From contig JAHFFL010000018.1 of assembly GCA_023247955.1 (NCBI GenBank), positions 1-11,194 on the forward strand: DNA of 11,194 nucleotides. The letters run 5' to 3'. This DNA comes from Candidatus Omnitrophota bacterium. GTDB lineage: Bacteria; Omnitrophota; Gorgyraeia; 2-02-FULL-51-18. The notes beneath the pieces were generated by a model. That model was not told the DNA's origin. It did not search any database and worked only from the letters and a program-made list of their open reading frames with translations. The position numbers and the translations under genes are program-made. This document shows, in pieces, positions 1 through 7,417 of the stretch (positions are counted from its first letter, which is position 1; every line of letters starts with the position of its first letter).

Positions 1-2
1 AT

Positions 3-464
3 TTAAACCATGAAACGCTGATTGATGAAGCGCTGATGAGGGACATCTTCTTCGGGAGGGGGAAGATAGCTCCTAAAGATATCGTGATCGAGGTGACCGA
101 GCAAAGTATCCTACGGTCCTTCGACAAGGTCCGCGAGGCGCTTGCCGAGCTCAGGGATCAGGGGGCGTCGGTGGCGATAGATGACGTCGGAGGCGGGGCG
201 GTCAGTCTGCGCGACGTGGCTATCCTGAAGCCGGATTATATCAAGTTCGACCGGTCGCTTATCCGGCAAATCGACACCAGCGTTACTAAACAACAAATCG
301 TGCTTTCTCTCAAGATATTCGCGGCAGGGATTCAGGCGGTAACGACAGCCGAGGGGATAGAGACTAAGGATGAATATGAAGCGGCGCTGGCCTGTGGAAT
401 TCTGCTGGGGCAGGGCTATTATTTCGCCAAACCGGGCGAGCCATTCCCGGATTTAATTATTTAA
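3..464 (+). CDS. EAL-domain protein, C-terminal part (c-di-GMP phosphodiesterase), 5' end outside window
   Basis: The reading frame is already open at the left edge, so only the C-terminal ~153 residues are seen; the ATG at 36 is internal. EAL domains hydrolyse c-di-GMP to pGpG using two divalent metals. Visible motifs in order: L-N-H-E-T-L at the edge (Asn metal ligand), IEVTE (about 87-101, equivalent of LEITE), IDD at 177-185, IKFDRSLI (catalytic Lys), AEGIET, and GQGYYFAKP near the end. All metal and catalytic positions that can be seen are kept, so activity is plausible. Loop 6, normally DDFGTGYSSL, reads DDVGGGAVSL; this loop matters for dimerisation and activation in known enzymes. The N-terminal sensory or GGDEF part cannot be seen. 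The downstream gene is a ComFB-like possible c-di-GMP receptor. The EAL call is firm; active versus degenerate is inferred. Confidence 0.9.
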   Translation, partial: LNHETLIDEALMRDIFFGRGKIAPKDIVIEVTEQSILRSFDKVREALAELRDQGASVAIDDVGGGAVSLRDVAILKPDYIKFDRSLIRQIDTSVTKQQIVLSLKIFAAGIQAVTTAEGIETKDEYEAALACGILLGQGYYFAKPGEPFPDLII

Positions 465-524
465 AACTTTTCTAAACTTATATTTAAATTTAGCTACCTT
501 TTAGCAAAAATTTCTAATTTGGAT

Positions 525-553
525 TTGTATTTTAAAAAAACATCATGTATACT
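525..553 (+). promoter_or_regulatory. Candidate promoter of the ComFB-like gene
   Basis: TTGTAT (525-530) and TATACT (548-553) are separated by 17 bp in a very AT-rich gap (465-574). The -10 matches consensus at 5 of 6 positions; the -35 matches only at TTG. A start of transcription near 560 would lie after the ATG at 545 and before the ATG at 575, which supports the later translation start. The rest of the gap holds A/T tracts and no clear terminator for the EAL gene. Confidence 0.45.
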
Positions 554-574
554 ACGTCGCATAAAGGAAAAAAA

Positions 575-868
575 ATGCCCAGCACCGTAAAATCTCAGAA
601 GAGAAATCGACTCACCAATTTTATGGAAGAGTTGGCTCACAATATTCTTGAGGATATGCTTTCAAGCGAGAAAAGGAATAGCTTTTCGGAAGGCGCGATC
701 CAGGACATCAAGGCATTGGCGCTTAATCGCCTGTGGCCGATGTACACCACTACTGCGAATGGGAAAGATTTTTTAAGAAGGGTTGTGGTAGAGGATCAAG
801 TCGAAAAGGATGTTGTCCGCGAGCTCAGGGCCGCTATTAACATTGTGCGGGCCAACCCCCGTTCTTAA
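575..868 (+). CDS. ComFB-like small protein (possible c-di-GMP-binding)
   Basis: A 97-residue protein starting MPSTVKSQ. This start was chosen because AAAGGA (563-568) sits 6 nt before it; the in-frame ATG at 545 has no ribosome binding site and overlaps the candidate -10 box. The core at residues 44-60, DIKALALNRLWPMYTTT, matches the late-competence ComFB family signature (D-x-x-ALALNRL-x-P-x-Y). An amphipathic N-terminal helix (NFMEELAHNILEDML, residues 15-29) is also typical. Bacillus ComFB has no settled function; cyanobacterial homologues have been reported as c-di-GMP receptors. Many ComFB proteins carry cysteines just before the ALALNRL helix; this one has no cysteine at all. Its position right after an EAL phosphodiesterase gene fits a c-di-GMP link, but that is inference. 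It appears to be a single-gene transcript, closed by the terminator at 889-916. Confidence 0.72.
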   Translation: MPSTVKSQKRNRLTNFMEELAHNILEDMLSSEKRNSFSEGAIQDIKALALNRLWPMYTTTANGKDFLRRVVVEDQVEKDVVRELRAAINIVRANPRS

Positions 869-888
869 GTAAGCAAATTCGCCTACAG

Positions 889-916
889 GCCAGGGGTCAG
901 ACCCCTGGCTTTTTTT
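889..916 (+). terminator. Strong intrinsic terminator after the ComFB-like gene
   Basis: Perfect 8-bp GC-rich stem GCCAGGGG (889-896) and CCCCTGGC (902-909) with loop TCAGA, which extends to 10 bp if T-C/G-A also pair. Seven T follow directly (910-916). The T-run ends only 16 nt before the addB ATG, so addB needs its own start of transcription or depends on readthrough. Confidence 0.93.
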
Positions 917-917
917 G

Positions 918-926
918 TGTTATCAT
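918..926 (+). promoter_or_regulatory. Candidate extended -10 element for addB
   Basis: TGT-TATCAT: a TG dinucleotide at 918-919 one base before TATCAT (921-926; 5 of 6 match to TATAAT), the extended -10 arrangement that can work without a good -35. No -35 is recognisable because that position lies in the terminator hairpin. Transcription would start about 932-933, at the addB ATG itself. There is no Shine-Dalgarno sequence, so a leaderless mRNA is likely. Confidence 0.4.
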
Positions 927-932
927 TTCCTT

Positions 933-3900
933 ATGGCGCTAGAACTGCTAGTCTCTCCCCCGGGTACCGGCAAGACCTCCTATTGCATTGAGTGGTTCAA
1001 AAAAGGGATTCTAAAGACCAAGGGCGGCATTGACAGCCGCTCTTTTTTTGTGTTGCCGAACCGTGAGCACGCCGAACGCATCCAGGCCCTGGTCTTAAAA
1101 AAAGGGGTGGATGGTCTTTTCAACGCGCATATCCTGACCATCCATGATCTCGCCGCACGGCTGGCGGGTGTCTTTGCTGTCAAACGTCCGACGGATGCCG
1201 TACGCCAAAGCATACTCCGCGAGATCCTGGAAGATGAAAGACTTTCTTTCAAAACCATCGGTGAGGTCAGGGGGTTTTCGGGTTTTCGCCGCCTCCTCCT
1301 CGATACGATCAAGGAATTCAAGTCCAGCCTTCTGAATGTCCGTGAATTTGAGCGGCGCGCCGGGCCTCTGCTTGCCGATCCGGCGTTCAGGAACCGGTGG
1401 GGGGATTTTTCAATTCTTTTGAAAAATTACGACCTCCGTTTGAAAGCTCTCGGACTCAAAGAGCCCGAGGAGGACATTCAAACGCTGGTAGGCCGCAAGT
1501 CCCCGGCTGAGAGATTTAACGCGGATCTTGTGATCTTCGACGGTTTTTATCATTTCAACCGCGCTCAGGGGCTCCTGCTTAGGGCCGTTTCGCGCGTGTC
1601 AAAGCACACCGTCGTGACGCTCACGCTGCCCGAGAGTGGCGAACAGCGTACGCTGTTTGAGCACCCGGAGCGCACGCGCGTTTTTCTGCGCGCGGCGGGT
1701 TTCCGCGAACCGAAGGGCCTTTTTAGAAAAAATTACCGCACCCAAGATCCGGCGCTTCGCCATTTGGAGAAAAATATTTTCCTATCGGCTCCGCGTGTCC
1801 GGAACGATACGGCGGATTCGGTGGTTTTTTTAGCGGCTCCGAGCGCCCGTGCCGAGGTTGAAATGATTGCCAGGGAGATCAAAAGGATTTACCGGGAACA
1901 CACACTCCACTTCAGCGACATTTGCGTGATCCTGCGGGAGATCGGCGCTTACGAAAAGATCCTTCGCTCCGTTTTCGCCGAGCTCGGCGTGCCGGTGCAT
2001 ATCCATGAACGGAAGAAATTAATCGAGAGCGGTTTCGCGATGACGCTGTTCCGGTTTTTAAACCTGCCGCTCGAGGGTTGGAGGCGCGAGGACCTATTTT
2101 TTGTGCTGAAATCGAGTTATTTCCCCTTTACCGGAGATACCGGGGAACTGATGAGTCTGGAATCGTTTGTTTTTGCCAACAATGTTCTCGGGGGGCGCCC
2201 GCTTTGGGCGGCGCTTGCCGACGACGCGCGGGTACCGGCGGCGGCGCAGGAGGCGCTGCGCTGGGTCCTTGACGCCGAAAGCGGGCTTTTGAGTTCCGGA
2301 GGGATACGTGGATTCAGCGGCAGGCTTCTTTCATTTCTGGGAAAGCTTCGCTGTTCGGAAAAAGACGAGCTGGACAAGCAAACCCTGAAGGCCGTGGAGT
2401 CCATTCTGCAGAGCGCGCGGATGTTTCATGAAGGGACGGGCCGTCCTCCATTTTCACCCGCGGCTTTTATCCGTGAGTTTCAGGGGAATCTCGAGACGGC
2501 CCTTTTTTCTTCGCGGCCCGAAGGAAAAAATCGCGTCCAGGTCTATGATGTCGTGATGGCGCTCCCGAAAGAATACAAGGTCGTATTTGTCTCGGGGCTG
2601 GCGGAAAAAACATTTCCCAAGGCCGGCGCCGAAGACCCCTTGTTCAAGGACGCCGAACGTCGCGTGATCAACCGCCGCGGCGTGGTCCTCGAGGAACGGC
2701 TGGGACGCCTGGCGGGAGAGAGGTACTTTTTTTACATGGCGCTTACCCGCGCCCGCGAGCGTCTTTATCTGACTACCCCTCTGCATGACGGAGGCGGGAG
2801 GCCGTCACTGCCCTCCTTTTTTACCGAGGAAGTCCGTCGGTGTTTTGCCGGGGTCCGCGAGCTGAAAAAGGACTTGCGCGAGTTTTTGCCGGAGCCGGAA
2901 GAATGGTCGACCGAAAACGATGTCCGCCGCGGGCTTGCCGAAAAATTTTTTCAGACTCCGGCAGGCATTGATATCCCGACCGGGATGCTGCCGGTCCTGA
3001 ATGAGCGCTTGAAAGACGACCAGTTTAAAGCCCTATGGGAAATGGGTTCTGCGGACAAGACCGCCCGTATTGGACACGCCGAGGCGAAGCGGTTTTTTGA
3101 ATCCATGAAGATTTTCAGCGCGACACGCCTCGAGACCTACGCCACTTGCGCGTTCAAATTCTTTGCCGGCAAGGTACTGCGGCTTGCCGAGCCACTCGAA
3201 GGGCGCCAGTATCTGGAGATGGGCACGGCACTTCACAAGACGCTCGAGGGTTTTTATAAAGGACTGTCCGCTGCGGAGAGGGCGGACCCGCTTTTTTGGC
3301 AGAACGAAGACAGGATCAGGCCGGCGCTTGAGCGCAGCTTGCGTGAAGCCCTTGCCGAAAATCCTTTTGGGAACCATCCGCTTTACCGGCAACGGCTTTA
3401 TTTGGAGAGGATGCGCCGGACCATCGGCTCCTTTTATGAGCGCGAGAGAGAGCTTTCGCGCGACAGGAATCTGGTCCCCTCTCATTTTGAGCTCGATTTT
3501 GGGAGAAAGGGTTCTGCGCTCGGTTCCTTGAAAATCGACGACGGATCGGGAGGAGAGATTTGCATCGAAGGGCAAATTGACCGCGTGGACACGGTGCGAG
3601 GCAGCTCGAAGATGCTTGTGATCGACTACAAAAAATCGGGGAGCAACAAAGACCTTCGCGCGCGTCTGGAAAAGGGCTTGGAGCTTCAGCTTCCGATCTA
3701 CCTCATGGCGGTCAGACAGTTGTTGGCGGGGGACCCGATAGGCGGAGAGCTTCGTCTTTTGGAAGAATCGAAGGAGCGCGGGCTCTACGGGGAGTCCGCG
3801 CGTGAAATCCTGGGTCTTGGCACGCGAAAAAAAGTTTATTCCGAACAGGAGTTTCAAAATCTTCTTTCTGAGAGTGAGCGGCAGATTCGCGAAGTAGTGT

Positions 3901-4019
3901 CTCGTCTAAAAGGCGCCGATATCCGTGTGGATTCCAAGTCCTGCGAGCACTGCCGGTTTGACGACGTGTGCCGCTTTGACAAGTGGAGGCAGGTGTATTC
4001 GGAGGACGAAGATGAGTAG
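933..4019 (+). CDS. addB: AddB-like helicase-nuclease subunit (RexB/AddB family)
   Basis: 1028 residues from ATG 933, a little shorter than Bacillus AddB (~1160). AddAB unwinds and resects double-strand breaks until it meets a Chi-type site and then loads RecA. Motifs: P-loop SPPGTGKT at 8-15 (the first Gly of the usual G-x4-GKT is Ser); IFDGFYHF near 201-208, the family's Walker B-like segment; VVFVSGLAEKTFP near 550; motif VI-like ALTRARERL at 603-611; the C-terminal nuclease with H768, D883 (GQIDRVD), D898-Y-K900 (IDYKKSG) and Q919-x3-Y923. Four cysteines, C739 in ETYATCAF and C1004-x2-C1007-x5-C1013, match the AddB [4Fe-4S] staple. The TTG at 915 in the same frame is unlikely because it lies in the terminator T-run. 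No Shine-Dalgarno precedes 933. The gene overlaps addA by 8 nt. Confident family call. Confidence 0.93.
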   Translation: MALELLVSPPGTGKTSYCIEWFKKGILKTKGGIDSRSFFVLPNREHAERIQALVLKKGVDGLFNAHILTIHDLAARLAGVFAVKRPTDAVRQSILREILEDERLSFKTIGEVRGFSGFRRLLLDTIKEFKSSLLNVREFERRAGPLLADPAFRNRWGDFSILLKNYDLRLKALGLKEPEEDIQTLVGRKSPAERFNADLVIFDGFYHFNRAQGLLLRAVSRVSKHTVVTLTLPESGEQRTLFEHPERTRVFLRAAGFREPKGLFRKNYRTQDPALRHLEKNIFLSAPRVRNDTADSVVFLAAPSARAEVEMIAREIKRIYREHTLHFSDICVILREIGAYEKILRSVFAELGVPVHIHERKKLIESGFAMTLFRFLNLPLEGWRREDLFFVLKSSYFPFTGDTGELMSLESFVFANNVLGGRPLWAALADDARVPAAAQEALRWVLDAESGLLSSGGIRGFSGRLLSFLGKLRCSEKDELDKQTLKAVESILQSARMFHEGTGRPPFSPAAFIREFQGNLETALFSSRPEGKNRVQVYDVVMALPKEYKVVFVSGLAEKTFPKAGAEDPLFKDAERRVINRRGVVLEERLGRLAGERYFFYMALTRARERLYLTTPLHDGGGRPSLPSFFTEEVRRCFAGVRELKKDLREFLPEPEEWSTENDVRRGLAEKFFQTPAGIDIPTGMLPVLNERLKDDQFKALWEMGSADKTARIGHAEAKRFFESMKIFSATRLETYATCAFKFFAGKVLRLAEPLEGRQYLEMGTALHKTLEGFYKGLSAAERADPLFWQNEDRIRPALERSLREALAENPFGNHPLYRQRLYLERMRRTIGSFYERERELSRDRNLVPSHFELDFGRKGSALGSLKIDDGSGGEICIEGQIDRVDTVRGSSKMLVIDYKKSGSNKDLRARLEKGLELQLPIYLMAVRQLLAGDPIGGELRLLEESKERGLYGESAREILGLGTRKKVYSEQEFQNLLSESERQIREVVSRLKGADIRVDSKSCEHCRFDDVCRFDKWRQVYSEDEDE
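4001..4006 (+). promoter_or_regulatory. Ribosome binding site deciding the addA start
   Basis: GGAGGA lies 5 nt before ATG 4012, inside the 3' end of addB. It fixes the start of addA at 4012 rather than at in-frame upstream codons reaching back to 3925. Confidence 0.8.
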
Positions 4020-7000
4020 CTTTTTTTCACCGGCACAGCGCGAAGCCGTCGAGTCGTTCGGGCAAGACGTCGGCGTTTTCGCCGGCGCCGGGTCAGGCAA
4101 GACCTCGGTGCTCGTCGAGCGGTTTCTCCACGCCGTTATCGAGCACGGCGCCGAACCGGAGCGGATACTCGCGATCACGTTCACGGAAAAAGCGGCCGGC
4201 GAGATGAAAAGGCGCCTCGTGGAAGAAAGCGCGCGCCGCGGCCTGGGCAGGATACGCCGCCGTCTTGAAAACGCCCCGATCAGCACGATTCACGGTTTTT
4301 GTTCCAAGGTCCTCAAGGAAAATCCCATCGAGGCCGGTATTGATCCGTTTTTTCAGATCTTGAGCGAAGGAGAGTCCGAGATCCTCGTGACGAAGACGCT
4401 GGAGCGGATTTTTGAGGAGGAAGCGGAGAACGCGCTGTGGCTGCGCCTGCTGGACGAATACGGGGAAAAGACCGTCGTGGGGGCTCTGAGGAAATTCTAC
4501 GACATGAGCCGCGCGAAAACTCTGGAAGGCGGCCTCTTCCGCGACGAACCGCGCGCAAAAGAAAAAAGTGAGATTAAAAACCTCATTCTCGCAGAGCTTC
4601 AAACCGCCGCGGAGGAAGGGGTGGGCAAATTCCAAACCGCCGCGCGCCAAATCGCACGGGACTTGCAGGACGCCGGTAAACGGGGCTGGCCGCTTATCCA
4701 TTCGGTGCAGGCCGCCGCCGCATCATTTTATAAAAGAGGCGCCGTGAAAGAGCGCGTCGAGAAGATCGAGTCCTCTTTGGACCGCTGGATCTCTCTTGAA
4801 GTGCAGGAGCTTGCGCTGCCGTACAAAAAGGAATTTGAAAGAATTTTTAAGAAATTTGAAGAGCGTTATGAAGGAGAGAAGAGGCGGTCCGCCTGTTACG
4901 ATTTTGAGGATCTTTTGGCCCTGACCCGGCGGCTCTTGTCCGGCGGCACTCCGGAGAAAGAAGCGGCGCGGCGGCGTTGCCGGGACCTTTTTTCTTATAT
5001 TCTGCTTGATGAATGCCAGGACACCAGTCCGGTACAGGCGGAGATTGTCCGGCTTGTCTCAAACGGCGGGAATTTGTTTGTGGTGGGGGATCCTCAGCAG
5101 TCGATTTACGGGTTTCGATACGCCGATCCCAAAGTGTTTTTGTCGCTTGCCGGCGGCTCGGGCGGTAAAAATCAGCCGCTGTCCGCCAAGCGGATACGTC
5201 TGGCTGAGAATTACCGCGCGAGGGCTCCTCTGCTCGATTTTGTCAACCAAGTGTATGAGCGTATCGAAGGCGACAATTTTTTTGAGCCGCTGCGGCCCGC
5301 CAAGAAATTTTTGACCAAGAAGGACTGCGTGATCGAGATCCTGGCTGTTCAAAAGGACGCGGACGGAAAAGGGCGGCCGCTTGACGCGCTGCGTATTCTT
5401 GAGGCGCGGGCGCTTGCGGCCAGGATACGGGAGCTTGTGGACACGCCGCTGTCCGTCGAAGACGGAGGGCGCTCCAGGCCAATCGAGTACCGCGACATCG
5501 CGATTCTTTTTAAAAAGATGAGCGCCGCTTATCTTTTTGAAAAGGAGCTTTCGGACGCCGGCATCCCTTATTTTTCATTGAAAGGACGGGGATTTCACGA
5601 GAAGCATGAGGTCAGGGACATCCTTAATTTCCTCTCGCTTGTCGAGAACGTAAACTCGGACATCGCGCTTGCGGGGGTTTTGCGTTCACCGCTTTTCGGC
5701 GTGAGCGATGACGGGCTTTTTTGGCTGGCGCGCCACGCGAAGGCCTCGGGGGATTCGGCGCCGCTCGCACGGTCTCTCGAATCGCCGGAGAAAGTCCATG
5801 GTTTAACAGACCGTGATTTGCAAAAGGTGTCGGATTTCAAACGGCTGTGGGAAGAGCTTCGCTCACAAAAAGACCGGTTCAAGCTCTCCGAAATTATCGG
5901 GGAGATTATTGGCCGTACCCAGGCCGAGGCCAAGGCGTTGACCGCCCCGGAGGGGCGGCAGCAAGTGGCCAACCTGCGGCGTCTGGTCGAAACGGCGATG
6001 CGGCTTGAAGCGCGGAATAAGATCGGACTGCGCGACTTTGTGGATTATTTTGAGAATCTCTCCGAGAGGGAATCGGCAAGCTCGGAGGTAAGCATCGAAT
6101 CCGAATCGGGCAATGCCGTCACGCTTTCCACGGTGCACGCGGCCAAGGGGCTTGAGTTTCCGCTGGTGATCGTGGCGGACATGGGGGGTAAAGACAAAAA
6201 AAATAAACAGGGGCATTTTGAGACGCTCGAAGGCGCTGGTTTCGGCATTCAGCTGAGGGATCCCGACAGCCGGGAGTTTATCGCCGACGCGGCTTACGGG
6301 GAAATTCGGGAAGTGTTGGAGCGCGAGCAAAGGGCGGAGGACAACCGCTTGCTTTACGTGGCGCTCACCCGCGCGAAAGAGCATTTGATCCTTTCGGGGG
6401 CCGTGAAAAAAGAGTCGTCTAAAGGAGAAAAAAAATCTCCAAGCTGGATGGACCGTCTGGTCCGGCTTATCGGATTGACGCCGGGCGGGGATTCGGGCGA
6501 ATTTTTTGATTTTGAGGGAATCCCGCTCCGTATTTTAAGGACCGGTCGTTCTCCCGCACCGGTTCAAGAACTGTCAAGGCCGAAGCCGACAGTCCTGCCC
6601 CCGGCGGGTTTTTCCTCCGGAGGGACACAGGACGTTAAACTGTTGGAAGCTCTGAACCGGAGAATCCATTTCCCCTTTAGGAAATATGAACAGGTGAAAG
6701 ACGCGACGGTCAGCGATTTGCTCGCGGACTGGTTGAAAAACGAAGCCCCCTCCGCATTTCAGCCGGATACGCTGCCGGAAACGGATGGGGACCGGGCACC
6801 CCTCGAAGAGGAAGAGATTGCCACGCCGCGCAATGAGTACGGCACCATTTTTCACAAGGCCATGGAATACCTGGCCTGGCGGCGCCCGTCGCGGATATCC
6901 CGCTCAGACCTTTTGGTTTTTACCCGGCATTTGAATAGCGCCGAGAAAAACGAGATAAGCGCCAGTCTCATGGCCCTCTGGGAGGGGCCTTGGGGAAAGA

Positions 7001-7386
7001 CAATCCGGGAATCCCGGCGCTGTTATCCGGAGCTCCCGTTTATTTATAAAACCAAGTACGGGATCCTGAAGGGACAAATCGATCTGGTTGTGGAAGGCCG
7101 CGACGGGGAATGGGTGATACTCGATTATAAAACTAACCGTATCGATGCCGGCGAAACGGCGCCGCTCGCGAAGATTTACGAATTCCAGCTTTCGCTTTAC
7201 GCGCTGGTTTTCACGCGGCTGTACGGGAAATTCGCCAGGCGTGGGGTACTTTATTTCGCCTCGCCCGACAAGACGTATGAGATCGCTTATTGCAAAGAGG
7301 ATTTTTACCGTTTTGAAGAGCGGATGAACCGCTGTTACCGCCGCTTCGCCGGTCTTCCGGACGTTCTGTCGGCTCAAACCGCTTGA
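4012..7386 (+). CDS. addA: AddA: UvrD-family helicase with C-terminal RecB-type nuclease
   Basis: 1124 residues (Bacillus AddA ~1230). It is the 3'-5' helicase and second nuclease of AddAB. Superfamily 1 motifs are complete: Q-motif SPAQREAV (6-13), Walker A GAGSGKT (25-31), Ia ITFTEKAAGEM, Ib STIHGFC, Walker B LLDECQD (D333, E334, D337; Cys replaces the usual Phe/Tyr of DEFQD), III GDPQQSIYG (from 359), IV ENYRARAPL, V STVHAAKGLEF (706-716), VI YVALTRAKEHL (around A784). The nuclease domain has H948, D1024 (KGQIDLVV), D1038-Y-K1040 (LDYKTN) and Q1059-x3-Y1063, so cleavage should be intact. The first 8 nt overlap the end of addB, which points to translational coupling and equal output of the two subunits. 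The order addB-addA is the same as in Bacillus. No frameshift or truncation seen. Confidence 0.95.
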   Translation: MSSFFSPAQREAVESFGQDVGVFAGAGSGKTSVLVERFLHAVIEHGAEPERILAITFTEKAAGEMKRRLVEESARRGLGRIRRRLENAPISTIHGFCSKVLKENPIEAGIDPFFQILSEGESEILVTKTLERIFEEEAENALWLRLLDEYGEKTVVGALRKFYDMSRAKTLEGGLFRDEPRAKEKSEIKNLILAELQTAAEEGVGKFQTAARQIARDLQDAGKRGWPLIHSVQAAAASFYKRGAVKERVEKIESSLDRWISLEVQELALPYKKEFERIFKKFEERYEGEKRRSACYDFEDLLALTRRLLSGGTPEKEAARRRCRDLFSYILLDECQDTSPVQAEIVRLVSNGGNLFVVGDPQQSIYGFRYADPKVFLSLAGGSGGKNQPLSAKRIRLAENYRARAPLLDFVNQVYERIEGDNFFEPLRPAKKFLTKKDCVIEILAVQKDADGKGRPLDALRILEARALAARIRELVDTPLSVEDGGRSRPIEYRDIAILFKKMSAAYLFEKELSDAGIPYFSLKGRGFHEKHEVRDILNFLSLVENVNSDIALAGVLRSPLFGVSDDGLFWLARHAKASGDSAPLARSLESPEKVHGLTDRDLQKVSDFKRLWEELRSQKDRFKLSEIIGEIIGRTQAEAKALTAPEGRQQVANLRRLVETAMRLEARNKIGLRDFVDYFENLSERESASSEVSIESESGNAVTLSTVHAAKGLEFPLVIVADMGGKDKKNKQGHFETLEGAGFGIQLRDPDSREFIADAAYGEIREVLEREQRAEDNRLLYVALTRAKEHLILSGAVKKESSKGEKKSPSWMDRLVRLIGLTPGGDSGEFFDFEGIPLRILRTGRSPAPVQELSRPKPTVLPPAGFSSGGTQDVKLLEALNRRIHFPFRKYEQVKDATVSDLLADWLKNEAPSAFQPDTLPETDGDRAPLEEEEIATPRNEYGTIFHKAMEYLAWRRPSRISRSDLLVFTRHLNSAEKNEISASLMALWEGPWGKTIRESRRCYPELPFIYKTKYGILKGQIDLVVEGRDGEWVILDYKTNRIDAGETAPLAKIYEFQLSLYALVFTRLYGKFARRGVLYFASPDKTYEIAYCKEDFYRFEERMNRCYRRFAGLPDVLSAQTA

Positions 7387-7411
7387 TTTTTGAGGGTTGA
7401 TCTGCAAGAAT
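7382..7411 (+). promoter_or_regulatory. Weak candidate promoter for the ZIP gene
   Basis: TTGATT (7382-7387; 4 of 6 to TTGACA) and AAGAAT (7406-7411; 4 of 6 to TATAAT) with an 18-bp spacer. The -10 ends 6 nt before ATG 7418, the same distance as for addB. No Shine-Dalgarno is placed to serve this ATG. Cotranscription with addA, whose stop is only 31 nt upstream, is the alternative. Confidence 0.25.
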
Positions 7412-7417
7412 CAACCC
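7394..7417 (+). repeat. 8-bp inverted repeat abutting the ZIP start codon
   Basis: GGGTTGAT (7394-7401) and ATCAACCC (7410-7417) are perfect complements with the 8-nt loop CTGCAAGA. The right arm ends one base before ATG 7418. No T-run follows, so it is not a normal terminator. As DNA it could be an operator (it covers the -10-like AAGAAT at 7406-7411); as RNA it would hide the start codon region. Confidence 0.6.

Noticed and set aside
545..574. ATG 545 as the start of the ComFB-like gene
   Set aside because: No Shine-Dalgarno, overlaps the candidate -10 box, and the ATG at 575 has a well-spaced AAAGGA.
915..932. TTG 915 as the addB start
   Set aside because: It sits in the terminator T-run with no ribosome binding site; AddB homologues begin right before the P-loop, as ATG 933 does.
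3033..3857. Long open frame on the - strand inside addB (274 codons)
   Set aside because: It lies wholly opposite well-conserved AddB nuclease motifs, has no ribosome binding site of note and encodes no recognisable domain; GC-rich codon use creates such antisense frames.
7397..7414. TTGAT...ATCAA near the ZIP start as an Fnr box
   Set aside because: The half-sites are 8 nt apart, not 4, so the geometry is wrong; it is better described as the inner part of the 8-bp hairpin.
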